Notes under the pieces: model-generated
Told to the model about the DNA's origin: nothing
The model's input: only the letters and a program-made list of their open reading frames with translations
Database searches by the model: none
Part shown: positions 53,930-62,625 of the stretch, piece by piece
Layout of the letters: every line of letters starts with the position of its first letter
Numbering within the stretch: position 1 is the first letter of the stretch
Assembly: GCA_963751335.1 (NCBI GenBank)
Contig: CAVVUB010000004.1
Coordinates: forward strand, 1-64,000
Reading direction: 5' to 3'
DNA: 64,000 nt
From: Bog-473 sp963751335
GTDB lineage: Bacteria; Actinomycetota; Acidimicrobiia; Acidimicrobiales; RAAP-2
Position numbers and translations under genes: made by a program

Positions 53930-55174
53930 TCAGGCGGCTACGGGGGCCTCGAAACCCAGGAGGCCACCCAATGTTCCGCCAAGTATCGCGGCCCGCTCCT
54001 CTGCCGGAAGGCCGGCGAACTGCCTCGCGATGAGCTCCCGGCTGCCGCGGAACGTCCCTTCGGCGTGCGGATAGTCGTTGCCCCACACGAGGGTCGACAC
54101 CCCTGTGATGTGCCGGCAGGCGAGGGCCACCGGATCGTCCTGGAACTGGACGTGGAACTGCCGCTTCACGTACTCGCTTGGCAGCAGCGGGTACGGCCAC
54201 TTCTCGTTCAGGCGGAAGAGCTGAGCCATGTAGGCCTGGTCGTCGGGCGGTCGAGTGTCGTCCCACGTCCCGATCCACCAGTCGGGATCCTGGCCGATGC
54301 CGGTGACCCAGCACTTGTCCATGCCGCCGACCAACGACGCCAGCCAGTGGGCGTTGAACTCGATCAGCGAGAAGTGGAGGTCGGGGTAGCGCTCTGCGAC
54401 GCCGCCGCCGATCAGCTGGGCGATCAGCTTCCCGGGGACGAGTCCGGCGTACACCGCCTGGGTGACCATGCGCTTCGACGCCGATCTCTCGGTCATCGGC
54501 TTGTTCACCTCCGCCGCCGACTCCATGACCACCTTGAGCGTCGAGGAGGCCGGGTCGTTGACCTTGACACCGCCGGTCTGGGTGTGGAAGAAGACCTGCA
54601 GGTCGTTGGACTGGGCCGCCGCCCAGATCGGGTCGAAGTCCCGTGAGTAGTAGGACTTGGGCGGCGTCGCCGGTAGAAGGATGGCGCGGAACCCTGCCGC
54701 GGCGACGCGCTCGATCTGGACCACAGCGTCGTCGACGTCGGTGATCGGAATGGGGGCCGTCGGCGCCAGACGCGAGAAGTACGGCGCGAACCGCTCGATT
54801 ACGTAGTCGGTGTAGACCTGGGCGTGGGCCATCGAGAGCTCGTGGTCGTCGGAGTACAGCCCGAAAAGCGACAGGTTCGGGTGCAACACCTGGGCGTCGA
54901 CCCCGTCGAGATCCATGTCCTCGAGGATCATGACCGGATCACCCTCCGGCATGCGCCCTCGAGTCTGGCGATACCGTGAGATCGTCCAGCCCTCGAAACC
55001 GGGCGTGTGCAGCCGACGGAAGATCTTGGCGCCGCCCTCGACAAGGGGCTCGACCTCGAAGTCCTCTTCCCACACGGCCCGGTCGCGCAAGTGCTTCGGG
55101 AGACGTGTCCGGAAGAGGTCGGTGGGCTCGAGGAGGTGCCCGTCACCCGAAACGACGAAATCCTCTTTGGTCAT
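53930..55174 (-). CDS. Amidohydrolase-family metal-dependent hydrolase
   Basis: 414 residues. The N-terminus MTKEDFVVSGDGHLLEPTDL has the (D)GDGH metal motif of amidohydrolase-2 proteins. It continues VDAQVLHPNLSLFGLYSDDH, GFRAILLPATPPKSYYSRDFDP, FHTQTGG, LIEFNAHWLASLVGGMDK and the catalytic-Asp motif LVWGNDYPHAEGTFRGSRE. It probably hydrolyses or decarboxylates a pathway intermediate. It is divergent from the Rieske oxygenase operon with a TetR-like operator between them, and is related to the product of 9377-10636. Confidence 0.92.
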   Translation of the reverse strand: MTKEDFVVSGDGHLLEPTDLFRTRLPKHLRDRAVWEEDFEVEPLVEGGAKIFRRLHTPGFEGWTISRYRQTRGRMPEGDPVMILEDMDLDGVDAQVLHPNLSLFGLYSDDHELSMAHAQVYTDYVIERFAPYFSRLAPTAPIPITDVDDAVVQIERVAAAGFRAILLPATPPKSYYSRDFDPIWAAAQSNDLQVFFHTQTGGVKVNDPASSTLKVVMESAAEVNKPMTERSASKRMVTQAVYAGLVPGKLIAQLIGGGVAERYPDLHFSLIEFNAHWLASLVGGMDKCWVTGIGQDPDWWIGTWDDTRPPDDQAYMAQLFRLNEKWPYPLLPSEYVKRQFHVQFQDDPVALACRHITGVSTLVWGNDYPHAEGTFRGSRELIARQFAGLPAEERAAILGGTLGGLLGFEAPVAA

Positions 55175-55206
55175 GGTGCACCCTCCCTCTACGCCAGGCA
55201 GAATTG

Positions 55207-55222
55207 TACCGACCGGTTAGTA
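55207..55222. promoter_or_regulatory. TetR-type operator between divergent catabolic genes
   Basis: TAC-CG-ACCGGT-TA-GTA is a dyad of the TACnnACCGGTnnGTA type seen for many actinobacterial TetR repressors. It lies 33 bases from the amidohydrolase start and 48 bases from the Rieske start, so one repressor could control both. The extended TAGTATAC may also serve as a -10. No tetR gene is in the window. Confidence 0.55.
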
Positions 55223-55269
55223 TACGCTTCGCGCGAAACGGCACAGTTCGACAATGAAGGAGGCTCGCT

Positions 55270-56643
55270 GTGGCGATCGTGGACCAGAAGCGGTCGGCAC
55301 TGCCGGTGCCCTACGCGATGGACCCGACGTTCCCGGATCGGGTTCCCAAGGAGCGCTACTTCGACCCCGACTTCTACAGGTGGGAGGTCGATCGGCTGTG
55401 GCCGAGGGTCTGGCAGATGGCGTGCCGGCTCGAGGAGATCCCGCGCCCTGGGGACTTCGTCGAGTACGAGATCCTCGACCAGTCCGTCGTCGTGCTCAGA
55501 ACCGACGACATGGGGGTGCGAGCGTTCGAGAACGCCTGCCGCCACCGGGGCGTCAGGTTGGTCCAGGGTCGAGGGAGGTGCGAGAGCGGGTTCACCTGTC
55601 CGTTCCACGGATGGTGCTACGGCCTCGACGGCGCGAACACCGGCATCCCGAGGCGCAAGTCGTTCGCCCCGCACAACGTCGAGCGGAACGACGTCGACCT
55701 CGTTCCCGTGCGATGTGAGGCGTGGGGCGGGTGCGCGTGGATCAACTTCGACAACGACGCGCCGCCCGTACGGGAGTGCATGGAGCCGGCCGCCACCATC
55801 CTGGACGCGTGGAAGGTCGAATCACTGCGGGCCGAGAAGTGGTACGCAGCCCGACTCCCGGTGAATTGGAAGCTCGCGATCGAGGCGTTCGTCGAGATGT
55901 ACCACGTGGTGGTGACGCATCCCCAGCTCGACATTCCCGGCATGCGGTACTCGCTGCGCCCAGGCTCGCCCTTCGATCCGAATGCCTTTATCCAGGCGGA
56001 GATCGAATACCTCCGAGCGATGAGCGATGGTATGGACGGGATGGTCCACGCGAACGACGTTCGCGTGGCGGAGGGTCTGCGCGGTATCGAGCTACCCGCC
56101 GACCCGGAGCTCGCGATCTCGACGTGGAACCGGTCCCTCAACGACGCCGTGATGCGCTGGCACCAGGAGCGGCATGCGGACATCCCCGACATCAACGAGC
56201 TCGATGAGCACGGCTTCAACGACACGTTCTATCAGTGCTTTCCGCACTACTTCGTATTGCCGATGTACAGCAGCGCCTCCTCGTACCGCTTCCGACCCTT
56301 GGGGCCCGAGGAGACCCTGATGGAGATCTGGTCGCTGACGCGCTTCCCCGAAGGCGAGGAGCCGACGACACCTGTCCCCCCAGAAGTCTGGGATTGTGAC
56401 GACGATCGATGGCCTCCGATCCCGGCGCAGGACTTCTCGAACATCCCGAGACAGCAGAAGGGCCTCCACGCGAAGGGCTTCAAGTACATGCGCCTGAACG
56501 AGCGGCTCGAAGGCCAAATCTCCAACCTCCAGCGGACGATCGACGGCTTCCTTGCGGGCCTGCCCTACGAGCAGCTCCTCCCTGCCTTGCACACAGTCAA
56601 CGTGGCGCCGTTCGACAAGCCGGTGCTCGACCTCGGCTTCTGA
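55270..56643 (+). CDS. Rieske non-heme iron oxygenase, alpha subunit
   Basis: 457 residues, GTG start with GAAGGAGG upstream. The Rieske [2Fe-2S] site is CRHRGVRL (Cys-x-His) and CPFHGWCY (Cys-x2-His) near residues 88-121. The catalytic iron site lies in the region VEMYHVVVTHPQLD (His-x4-His style) with a downstream Asp. It dihydroxylates or monooxygenates an aromatic or alicyclic compound and would need a reductase, which is not in the window. It is the first gene of an operon with an epimerase-like gene and a cyclase. Confidence 0.94.
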   Translation: MAIVDQKRSALPVPYAMDPTFPDRVPKERYFDPDFYRWEVDRLWPRVWQMACRLEEIPRPGDFVEYEILDQSVVVLRTDDMGVRAFENACRHRGVRLVQGRGRCESGFTCPFHGWCYGLDGANTGIPRRKSFAPHNVERNDVDLVPVRCEAWGGCAWINFDNDAPPVRECMEPAATILDAWKVESLRAEKWYAARLPVNWKLAIEAFVEMYHVVVTHPQLDIPGMRYSLRPGSPFDPNAFIQAEIEYLRAMSDGMDGMVHANDVRVAEGLRGIELPADPELAISTWNRSLNDAVMRWHQERHADIPDINELDEHGFNDTFYQCFPHYFVLPMYSSASSYRFRPLGPEETLMEIWSLTRFPEGEEPTTPVPPEVWDCDDDRWPPIPAQDFSNIPRQQKGLHAKGFKYMRLNERLEGQISNLQRTIDGFLAGLPYEQLLPALHTVNVAPFDKPVLDLGF

Positions 56644-56658
56644 GCGAAGACGCCGGCC

Positions 56659-57612
56659 GTGCAGGGGCAGAGGGTGTTGTTCGTCGGCGGCCAAGGGCCT
56701 GTGAGTGCGCCCGCTCTGCGGTTGCTCACGCCCCATAACGACGTGTTCGCCATGGCCCGCTTCTCGGAGCCGGGGGCGAGGAAAAAGCTGGAGTCGAGCG
56801 GCGTCACGTGCATCCGGCACGACCTGTTCGACTCCTTCGAGGATCTGCCCGACGATTTCGACTACGTGTTCCACAGCGCACTGCCCTTGACCCGGAATGA
56901 GACGGGCCGAATCGATGTCCCATCGAGGGATCGATGGCCGAACTCGTTCGACGCCTACGCCGAAGCAACCGGACGGTTGATGGCGCACTGCCGATCGGCC
57001 AAGGGCTTCCTCTTTGCCTCCACCATCTCGCTGTACGACCCGCCTGGTGGCGACACGCCGGTCCCCGAATCCCATCCGTTCGGTATCCACACCACGAGTG
57101 CGTACTCGTTCACCAAGGTGGCCAACGAAGCGGTCGTCAGCTATCTCTCGCGCAGCCTCGACATCCCGGCGACGATCATCCGCGTCGGTGGCGCGTCAGG
57201 CGTGGACGGCGGCCCGATGCGGGACCGCCTCGACCGCATCGTCCAGGGGAAGCCGATCCGACTCCATCCTGACGCGCCCACGTATACACGACCGATCTTC
57301 GAACGCGATTGTGCCCGGCTGGGCGTGGCCGCGCTCGAAGCCGGCCGTGTGCCCCCGCTGGTGGTGAATTGGTGCGGAGACGACGTTGTCACCGCGGAGG
57401 AGTCCTGCACGTACTTGGGCGAGCTGATCGGCAAGGAGCCCAGCTTCGAGTACAGGGACTGGGCATGGAGCTCACTGGTGGCCGACACCACGTTCAGGTA
57501 CCAGGTGCTCGGAGCATGCGAGATCACCTGGCGCGAAGGTTGCCGCATGCTCGTGGCGCAGTGCTACCCCGAGCTCGTCAACTCGCAACCGACAAAGGAG
57601 CAGAAGCCGTGA
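56659..57612 (+). CDS. NAD-dependent epimerase/dehydratase-family protein (extended SDR)
   Basis: 317 residues, GTG start 15 bases after the Rieske stop. N-terminal VLFVGGQGPVSAPALRLLT replaces the usual GxxGxxG, with a modified nucleotide-binding loop. The active-site region is FASTISLYDPPGG and HTTSAYSFTKVANEAVVSYL (YxxxK as YSFTK). IPATIIRVGGASG follows as in extended SDRs. It is probably a dehydrogenase or reductase acting on a hydroxylated intermediate made by the Rieske enzyme. Its TGA overlaps the next GTG (GTGA). Confidence 0.88.
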   Translation: MQGQRVLFVGGQGPVSAPALRLLTPHNDVFAMARFSEPGARKKLESSGVTCIRHDLFDSFEDLPDDFDYVFHSALPLTRNETGRIDVPSRDRWPNSFDAYAEATGRLMAHCRSAKGFLFASTISLYDPPGGDTPVPESHPFGIHTTSAYSFTKVANEAVVSYLSRSLDIPATIIRVGGASGVDGGPMRDRLDRIVQGKPIRLHPDAPTYTRPIFERDCARLGVAALEAGRVPPLVVNWCGDDVVTAEESCTYLGELIGKEPSFEYRDWAWSSLVADTTFRYQVLGACEITWREGCRMLVAQCYPELVNSQPTKEQKP

Positions 57613-58667
57613 CAAAGCTGTGGAAGCAACGCCCGCCCGGCTCGACCTGGGGCGATTGGGGCGACGACGACGAGCTCGGCCGGATCAATCTGCTCACGCC
57701 CGAGAAGGTCCTCCAGGGTATACGGGAGGTTGAGGCCGGCATCACTTTCTGTCTCAGCCTGCCACTCGACTACCCGGGTGGCACGGCCCTGAACCAGCGG
57801 CGCTCCCCTCCGGTCCTTGCGCCGACCGAGGACATGGATGGCAACCTGGACACCTTCTACGGCATCCATCAGAGCCAGATGAAGGATTGGGGGAACCCCA
57901 AGTACGTCGACGTGTGGAACGACGACATGGTGACGCTCTTCCTCCAGTACTCGACACAATGGGACTCTTTGGCCCACGCCGGCGCCGAATTCGATGCGGA
58001 CGGTGACGGAATCGAGGAGGCCGTCTTCTACAATGGGTATCGCGCCGGGGTCGACCTGGTCGGACCCAAGGTGGACGCGGCCGGGGACGGCGGTAAGCAC
58101 CTCTGCTTTGCGCACCATCTCGGCTTGGAGCACATGGCCTTCCACGGCGTGCAGGGCCGCGGCGTCCTCATCGACCTGGCCCACCACCTGGGCCATGATT
58201 GGCGCGGCGTCGATCGGAAGACGCTCGAGGAGGTCATGGCGGCCGACGACGTCGTCATCGAGCCAGGCGACATGGTCCTGCTCCACACGGGCTTCGCCAC
58301 CAAGATCCTCGAATGGGGCCGCAACCCTGATCCCAAGCAGCTCTTCACGACGTGCACGTACCTCGACGCCCGCGACGAGTCGCTGCTGGAGTGGATCTCC
58401 GAGTCGCAGATCGCCGCGCTGGTCGCGGACAACTACGCGGTCGAGGGGTTGGTCGGAAGGGACCGCGACGAGAGTCGGCATTCCCTGCTTCCGATCCACC
58501 ACCTCTGCCTCTTCAAGCTCGGCGTGCCGCTCGGAGAACTGTGGTACCTGCACGAGTTGGCGACGTGGCTGCGCGAGCACAAGCGCAGCCGGTTTCTCCT
58601 TACCGCTCCTCCGTTGCGGCTGCCAGGCGTGGTGGGCTCACCCGCGACACCGATCGCCACTGTCTGA
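57609..58667 (+). CDS. Cyclase-family protein (kynurenine-formamidase-like)
   Basis: 352 residues, GTG overlapping the previous stop. Family signatures: GDDDELGRINLLTPEKVLQGI, then VTLFLQYSTQWDSLAHAG (the metal-binding HxGTHxDxPxH is changed to a QWDSLAH type), GVLIDLAHHLG, VIEPGDMVLLHTGF, and DNYAVEGL. Length and motifs match the larger DDELG-type cyclases common in actinobacterial degradation clusters. It probably hydrolyses or cyclises an amide, lactone or acyl intermediate; the substrate is unknown. Confidence 0.92.
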   Translation: MTKLWKQRPPGSTWGDWGDDDELGRINLLTPEKVLQGIREVEAGITFCLSLPLDYPGGTALNQRRSPPVLAPTEDMDGNLDTFYGIHQSQMKDWGNPKYVDVWNDDMVTLFLQYSTQWDSLAHAGAEFDADGDGIEEAVFYNGYRAGVDLVGPKVDAAGDGGKHLCFAHHLGLEHMAFHGVQGRGVLIDLAHHLGHDWRGVDRKTLEEVMAADDVVIEPGDMVLLHTGFATKILEWGRNPDPKQLFTTCTYLDARDESLLEWISESQIAALVADNYAVEGLVGRDRDESRHSLLPIHHLCLFKLGVPLGELWYLHELATWLREHKRSRFLLTAPPLRLPGVVGSPATPIATV

Positions 58668-58984
58668 ACTCTGGTCCGACGGCAGCTGGGACGCCTATAT
58701 GGAAGATTTTGCCTCGAAGCCACTGGCACTTTTCGATGCCGTTTTCCGTCATGTGGAGGGTTACGACGGTGCTCCTGATGTGGCGACCTTGAAGGAGCTT
58801 CATCCTGGAGGCTCAGGTCACGGCGGCGGCCTATGCCCGGAATTATCCCGGGCACGGTAAAGGAGATCCGCAAGGCGGAACGGAACGAACCGGGCGTTCC
58901 AGCAGGTGCTGGACAATCCTGACGCGGCTGAAGCGCTGCAGCATCCAGGCTTTGAAGCCGTTGCTGGATGAGGCCGCCGACTAG
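58660..58984 (+). pseudogene. Hypothetical ~105-residue protein broken by several frameshifts
   Basis: The frame opens over the cyclase stop with SELWSDGSWDAYMEDFASKP and LALFDAVFRHVEGYDGAPDV. It shifts near 58800 to FILEAQVTAAAYARNYPG, again near 58853 to TVKEIRKAERNEP, near 58885 to RAFQQVLDNPDAAEALQHPG, and near 58965 to a likely LLDEAAD end at TAG 58982-58984. The pieces make a coherent helical protein. There is no ATG/GTG/TTG at the start, only CTG. Family not recognised. It marks the beginning of the frameshift-dense segment. Confidence 0.5.
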
Positions 58985-59020
58985 GTCCCAGCGCTCGATC
59001 GGCGTCAGGAGTGAAGCACG

Positions 59021-60159
59021 GTGTCGGATCACATCTCAGGGCCACGGGCGCTGGCCGAGCCAGCGGCAGACATCACCGACTTGTACGCATTCGCGAGTCC
59101 GGAGCGTCCTGGGCATCTGTCGCTGGTGTTGAACACTCGGCCTTTCGCTGAGACCAGCGACGTGTTGTCGGACGCGCTCATCTACCGATTCCGACTTCGT
59201 CCCCTGACCATCGTCGAGAGCCGACGAACCAAGTTTCGTTCGTCGGTGAGTGAAGAGGAGTTCATCGTTGATTGCACGTTCGAGGCGCCGACCATGCGCG
59301 GTGACCTGAGATCTGGACCAGAAGGGCGAGTGTCGCATTCTTGGGGGCGAGACGTTCCCGATCAAGGTGGGAGAGGTAATCGAGCGAGACGGGATGCGCG
59401 TCTTCGCGGGAGCGCGTTGGGATCCATTCATCATGGATGCCCCGGCGGCGCTCAGAACGATCGAAACTGGCCAACTCTGCCTTTCAGGAGACGAGCTCGA
59501 TATACCTGGATGGCAAGAACGTGCTGAGCATCGTCGTCGAGATCGACTGCGTCCGAACTCTTCGGAGGTGTGCAGCCTCTTGGCTGTGGTGGGGGAAACG
59601 CTGGCCGAGAGGAACTTGGCAGTTCCGCTTTGAGCGCACCGGGCGGCCGGAGGTCAAGAACATGCTGCTGGCTCCGAAGCAGTTCGATCGTGTGAATCGG
59701 GACCTGGAAATACGCGATCTCTACAATTCCGAAGATGCATTTCGACTGGCCGACACCTACGTTGGGGCTTACCGGGCACGGCTGAACGCCAATCTCGGAT
59801 TCTGGGATAGACTGGACGGGAAAGTGGATTGGCCCGCCGACGAGCATGGCGACCATCCCCTGACCGAATCTGGTATTGGCCGACTTTCTGACCGTCGACA
59901 CGTCCCGACCCTACGCCGAGCAAGGCTCATTTCTCGATATCGAGATGGCCAGCCGAGCGGGACGTCCCTACCAGACGTGCGGGGGCCGCAGCCTCAACGA
60001 CGATGTGATGGACACGCTGTTCACGTTGTGGGTGAACGGCGGCAACGGGCCACCGGTCCGAGATGGTGTCGACCGGGCAACGAAGCCCGCGACGACGGTG
60101 TTTCCTTACCTGGCCTCTCCGAATCCGGATCCTCCCACGTGCTCCCGCACGCGCACTGA
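59021..60159 (+). pseudogene. DUF4331-family protein, multiply frameshifted
   Basis: The start (GTG 59021) reads ITDLYAFASPERPGHLSLVL and NTRPFAETSDVLSDALIYRF, the DUF4331 signature. Later pieces in other frames continue it: GETFPIKVGEVIERDGM and RVFAGARWDPFIMDAP; LDGKNVLSIVVEIDC; FERTGRPEVKNMLLAPKQF; and FLTVDTSRPYAEQGSFLDIE followed by CGGRSLNDDVMDTLFTLWVN. The last frame ends SHVLPHAH at 60159. At least five shifts are needed. All pieces remain conserved, so sequence error is a serious alternative to gene decay. Function of the family is unknown. Confidence 0.7.
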
Positions 60160-60172
60160 GAGTGGAGAGCAC

Positions 60173-61537
60173 ATGAGTCAAGACATGTCCGACGACTGCC
60201 GTCGAACTGGAGCTTGATGACATTCAGTACGGGGCTATCCGTGAACGCCCGTCGCCCTACGTGGCGACCTATCTGTTGGTGCGCATTGACGACCGTTGGG
60301 CAGGACGGGAGTTGATGCGACGGCTTGCTTCCGCTGGTCGGAACCGCGCAGCCGTCGCCGATGGGCGCACCTGCGAGACAGGGAGTCACCGTGGCGCTGA
60401 CCTATCAGGGACTGCAAGGCGCTCGGCGTTCCCCTCGACTCGCTCGAGAGTTTCGCGCCGGAGTTCAGGGAGGGCATGGCTGCTCGCGGCCGCGAGCTTG
60501 GGCGATGTGGGAGAGAGCAGCCCGGACCGGTGGGAGTCGACCTCTGGGCACCCAGGACGTCCATGTAGCCATCGCGATCCTCTGTCGGGGATGCCGAGCA
60601 GCTCGCGAGAATCGCTCGAAAAGGCTCGTCGCGCCTACGAGCAGCTGAACGGCATCGAGGTGATCTGGCGCCAGGATTGCTACCAACTGCCGACCGGCCG
60701 CACGTCGTTCGGGTTCAAGGACGGCATCGGCCAGCCAGCAATCGAGGGCAGTGGCATTCCGGGCACCAACCCTCTGGAGATCGCCCATAAGAGCGGGCGA
60801 GTTCATCCTCGGCTACCCCGACGAGACCGGCAGCCTTGCCGCCGATGCCTGTTCCGGAAATTCTTGGCAGGAACGGGACGTATATGGCGTTTCGGAAGCT
60901 GCATACCCGGGTGGCCGTCTACCGTCAGTACTTGCGGGCGAACGCCTCAAACCGGGAAGAGGAGAGGCGTTTGGGCGCCAAGATGGTGGGTCGCTGGCAA
61001 AGCGGAGCCCCTCTGGTCCTGAGCCCCGACGATGACGACCCTGAGCTCGGGGCCGACCCGCAGCGAAACAATCGGTTCCTCTACGCGGACGACCCAGGCG
61101 GCTTCCGCTGCCCGGCCGGCGCGCACGCCCGGCGCGCCAATCCGAGGGATGCCCTGGATCGCGACGGAAACGTCAACGTCCGCCTTCACCGGATGATCCG
61201 TCGTGGTACAAGCTACGGGCCGCCCTTCCCGAAGGCGTGCTGGAGGATGACGGAGCCGATCGGGGCATCGTTTTCGTCTTCGCCGGCACCCATCTGAACC
61301 GTCAGTTCGAGTTCGTCAAGACGCAATGGATCAACGACGGCATCTTCATCGGCACCCCTGAGGAGAGGGATCCGCTGGTCGGTTCAGCCGACGGCGGTGG
61401 ACGCTTCACGATCCCCCAGCGACCGATTCGCCGCCGTCTGCAGGGCCTGCCCCCGTCTGGTCGTCACCCGCGGCGGCGAGTACTGCTTCGTTCCTGGATT
61501 GCGGGCCCTCGAATGGCTGGCCGCCCTGGAGACCTAG
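60173..61537 (+). pseudogene. Dyp-type peroxidase, multiply frameshifted
   Basis: ATG 60173 with GGAG upstream. The pieces in order are: VELELDDIQYGAIRERPSPY; VALTYQGLQ; GTQDVHVAIAIL; RTSFGFKDGIGQPAIEG with the heme-proximal GFKDG motif; GEFILGYPDE; ILGRNGTYMAFRKLHTRVAV; RCPAGAHARRANPRD; GIVFVFAGTHLNRQFEFVKT; and a C-terminal VVTRGGEYCFVPGLRALEWL. This is a full Dyp peroxidase order (~445 residues) spread over all three frames. Active heme motifs are intact. It follows DUF4331 by 13 bases, so the two would form an operon if the frames were whole. Confidence 0.75.
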
Positions 61538-61563
61538 CCGCCGAAGTAGCCAAGGAGTAGGAC

Positions 61564-62440
61564 GTGACCACAGCAGCCGACCAGCACCGATCGGTGGGCC
61601 GCGTTGGGCTTCCGCCCGCCCGACACGGCAACCTTGACCGAGCCGGACCAACCGGTGACGGTTGAGTATCTCGAGGATGGGCGGATCGCCGTCATCACGC
61701 TCAACCGCCCGGCCGCGGACAACGCCATCACAACTGAGATGGGCGCGCTCCTGACCGAGATCGTCGAGAGCATCGCCATTCGTACCGAAGTGCGGGTCGC
61801 CATCCTCACCGGAGCCGGAGACCGGGCCTTCTCCGTCGGCAGCGACCTGCGGCAGCGCAAAGCGATGACCAAGCAGGATTGGTTGCGGCAACGACAGGAC
61901 TTTGACCGCACCCTCTACACCATCCGTCAGTTGCGAAAGCCGATCTTCGCGGCCGTCAATGGCGCTGCGTTCGGCGGCGGCTCCGAACTGGCTCAGAGCA
62001 CCGACTTCATCATCGCCTCCGACAACGCCGACCTTCGGCCAGCCAGAAGCCGATGATCGGCCTGGCCGCCGGTGGGGGCTCCCCGGCGCTCCTGCCGCGC
62101 TCCTGCCGCCCGGGCAGGGCCATGCAGATGCTGCTCACGGGTGATCCGATCACCGCGCAGGAGGCCCATCGGCTGGGCATGGTGAACGAGATCCATCCCC
62201 AAGCCGGCGCTCATGGACGCCGCTCGTGCGAATAGCCGGAAAAGATCGCCAGCAATTCACCAACCGCTGTGCAGGCGGTCAAATGGGCTGCCCGCACCGG
62301 ACAAGGCGAGCCGCTCGAGCAAGCCATCAGCATCATGATGGAGGCCCACTGGCGCTCCGCCATTCACCCAGACCGGGCTCGAAGGTATCGGTGCTTTCAA
62401 CGAAGGCCGCGAACCCACCTTCCAGGATTCGGACTACTGA
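61564..62440 (+). pseudogene. Enoyl-CoA hydratase/isomerase-family protein, frameshifted
   Basis: From GTG 61564, pieces read RIAVITLNRPAADNAITTEM, VRVAILTGAGDRAFSVGSDL, IFAAVNGAAFGGGSELAQST (oxyanion-hole Gly region), then in other frames GLAAGGGSPALLPR, MLLTGDPITAQEAHRLGMVN, VQAVKWAARTGQGEPLEQAI and a final FNEGREPTFQDSDY-like end at TGA 62438-62440. This is a complete crotonase-fold order (~280 residues). Shifts occur near 61600, 62035, 62095, 62210 and 62385. It would act in beta-oxidation-like steps. Confidence 0.7.
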
Positions 62441-62625
62441 ACAGTGACAACATCAGACTCCGCATGGCCGATCTGGCGCGGCGAGTGCATGAGCCATCGC
62501 CTCACGGAGGTAGGCACCATGATGGCCGCCTGGGTCAGATCCTGTCTCGGGCACAGTCCGACCGTGCGCCAGATCGGTCGCTCCAGCTGCTCGGTATCGC
62601 CGCCACCGTAACACGTCGACAGGGC

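Noticed and set aside
58827..58846. GCCCGG-CCGGGC hairpin as terminator
   Set aside because: It lies inside a coherent, though frameshifted, coding piece and not after a stop.
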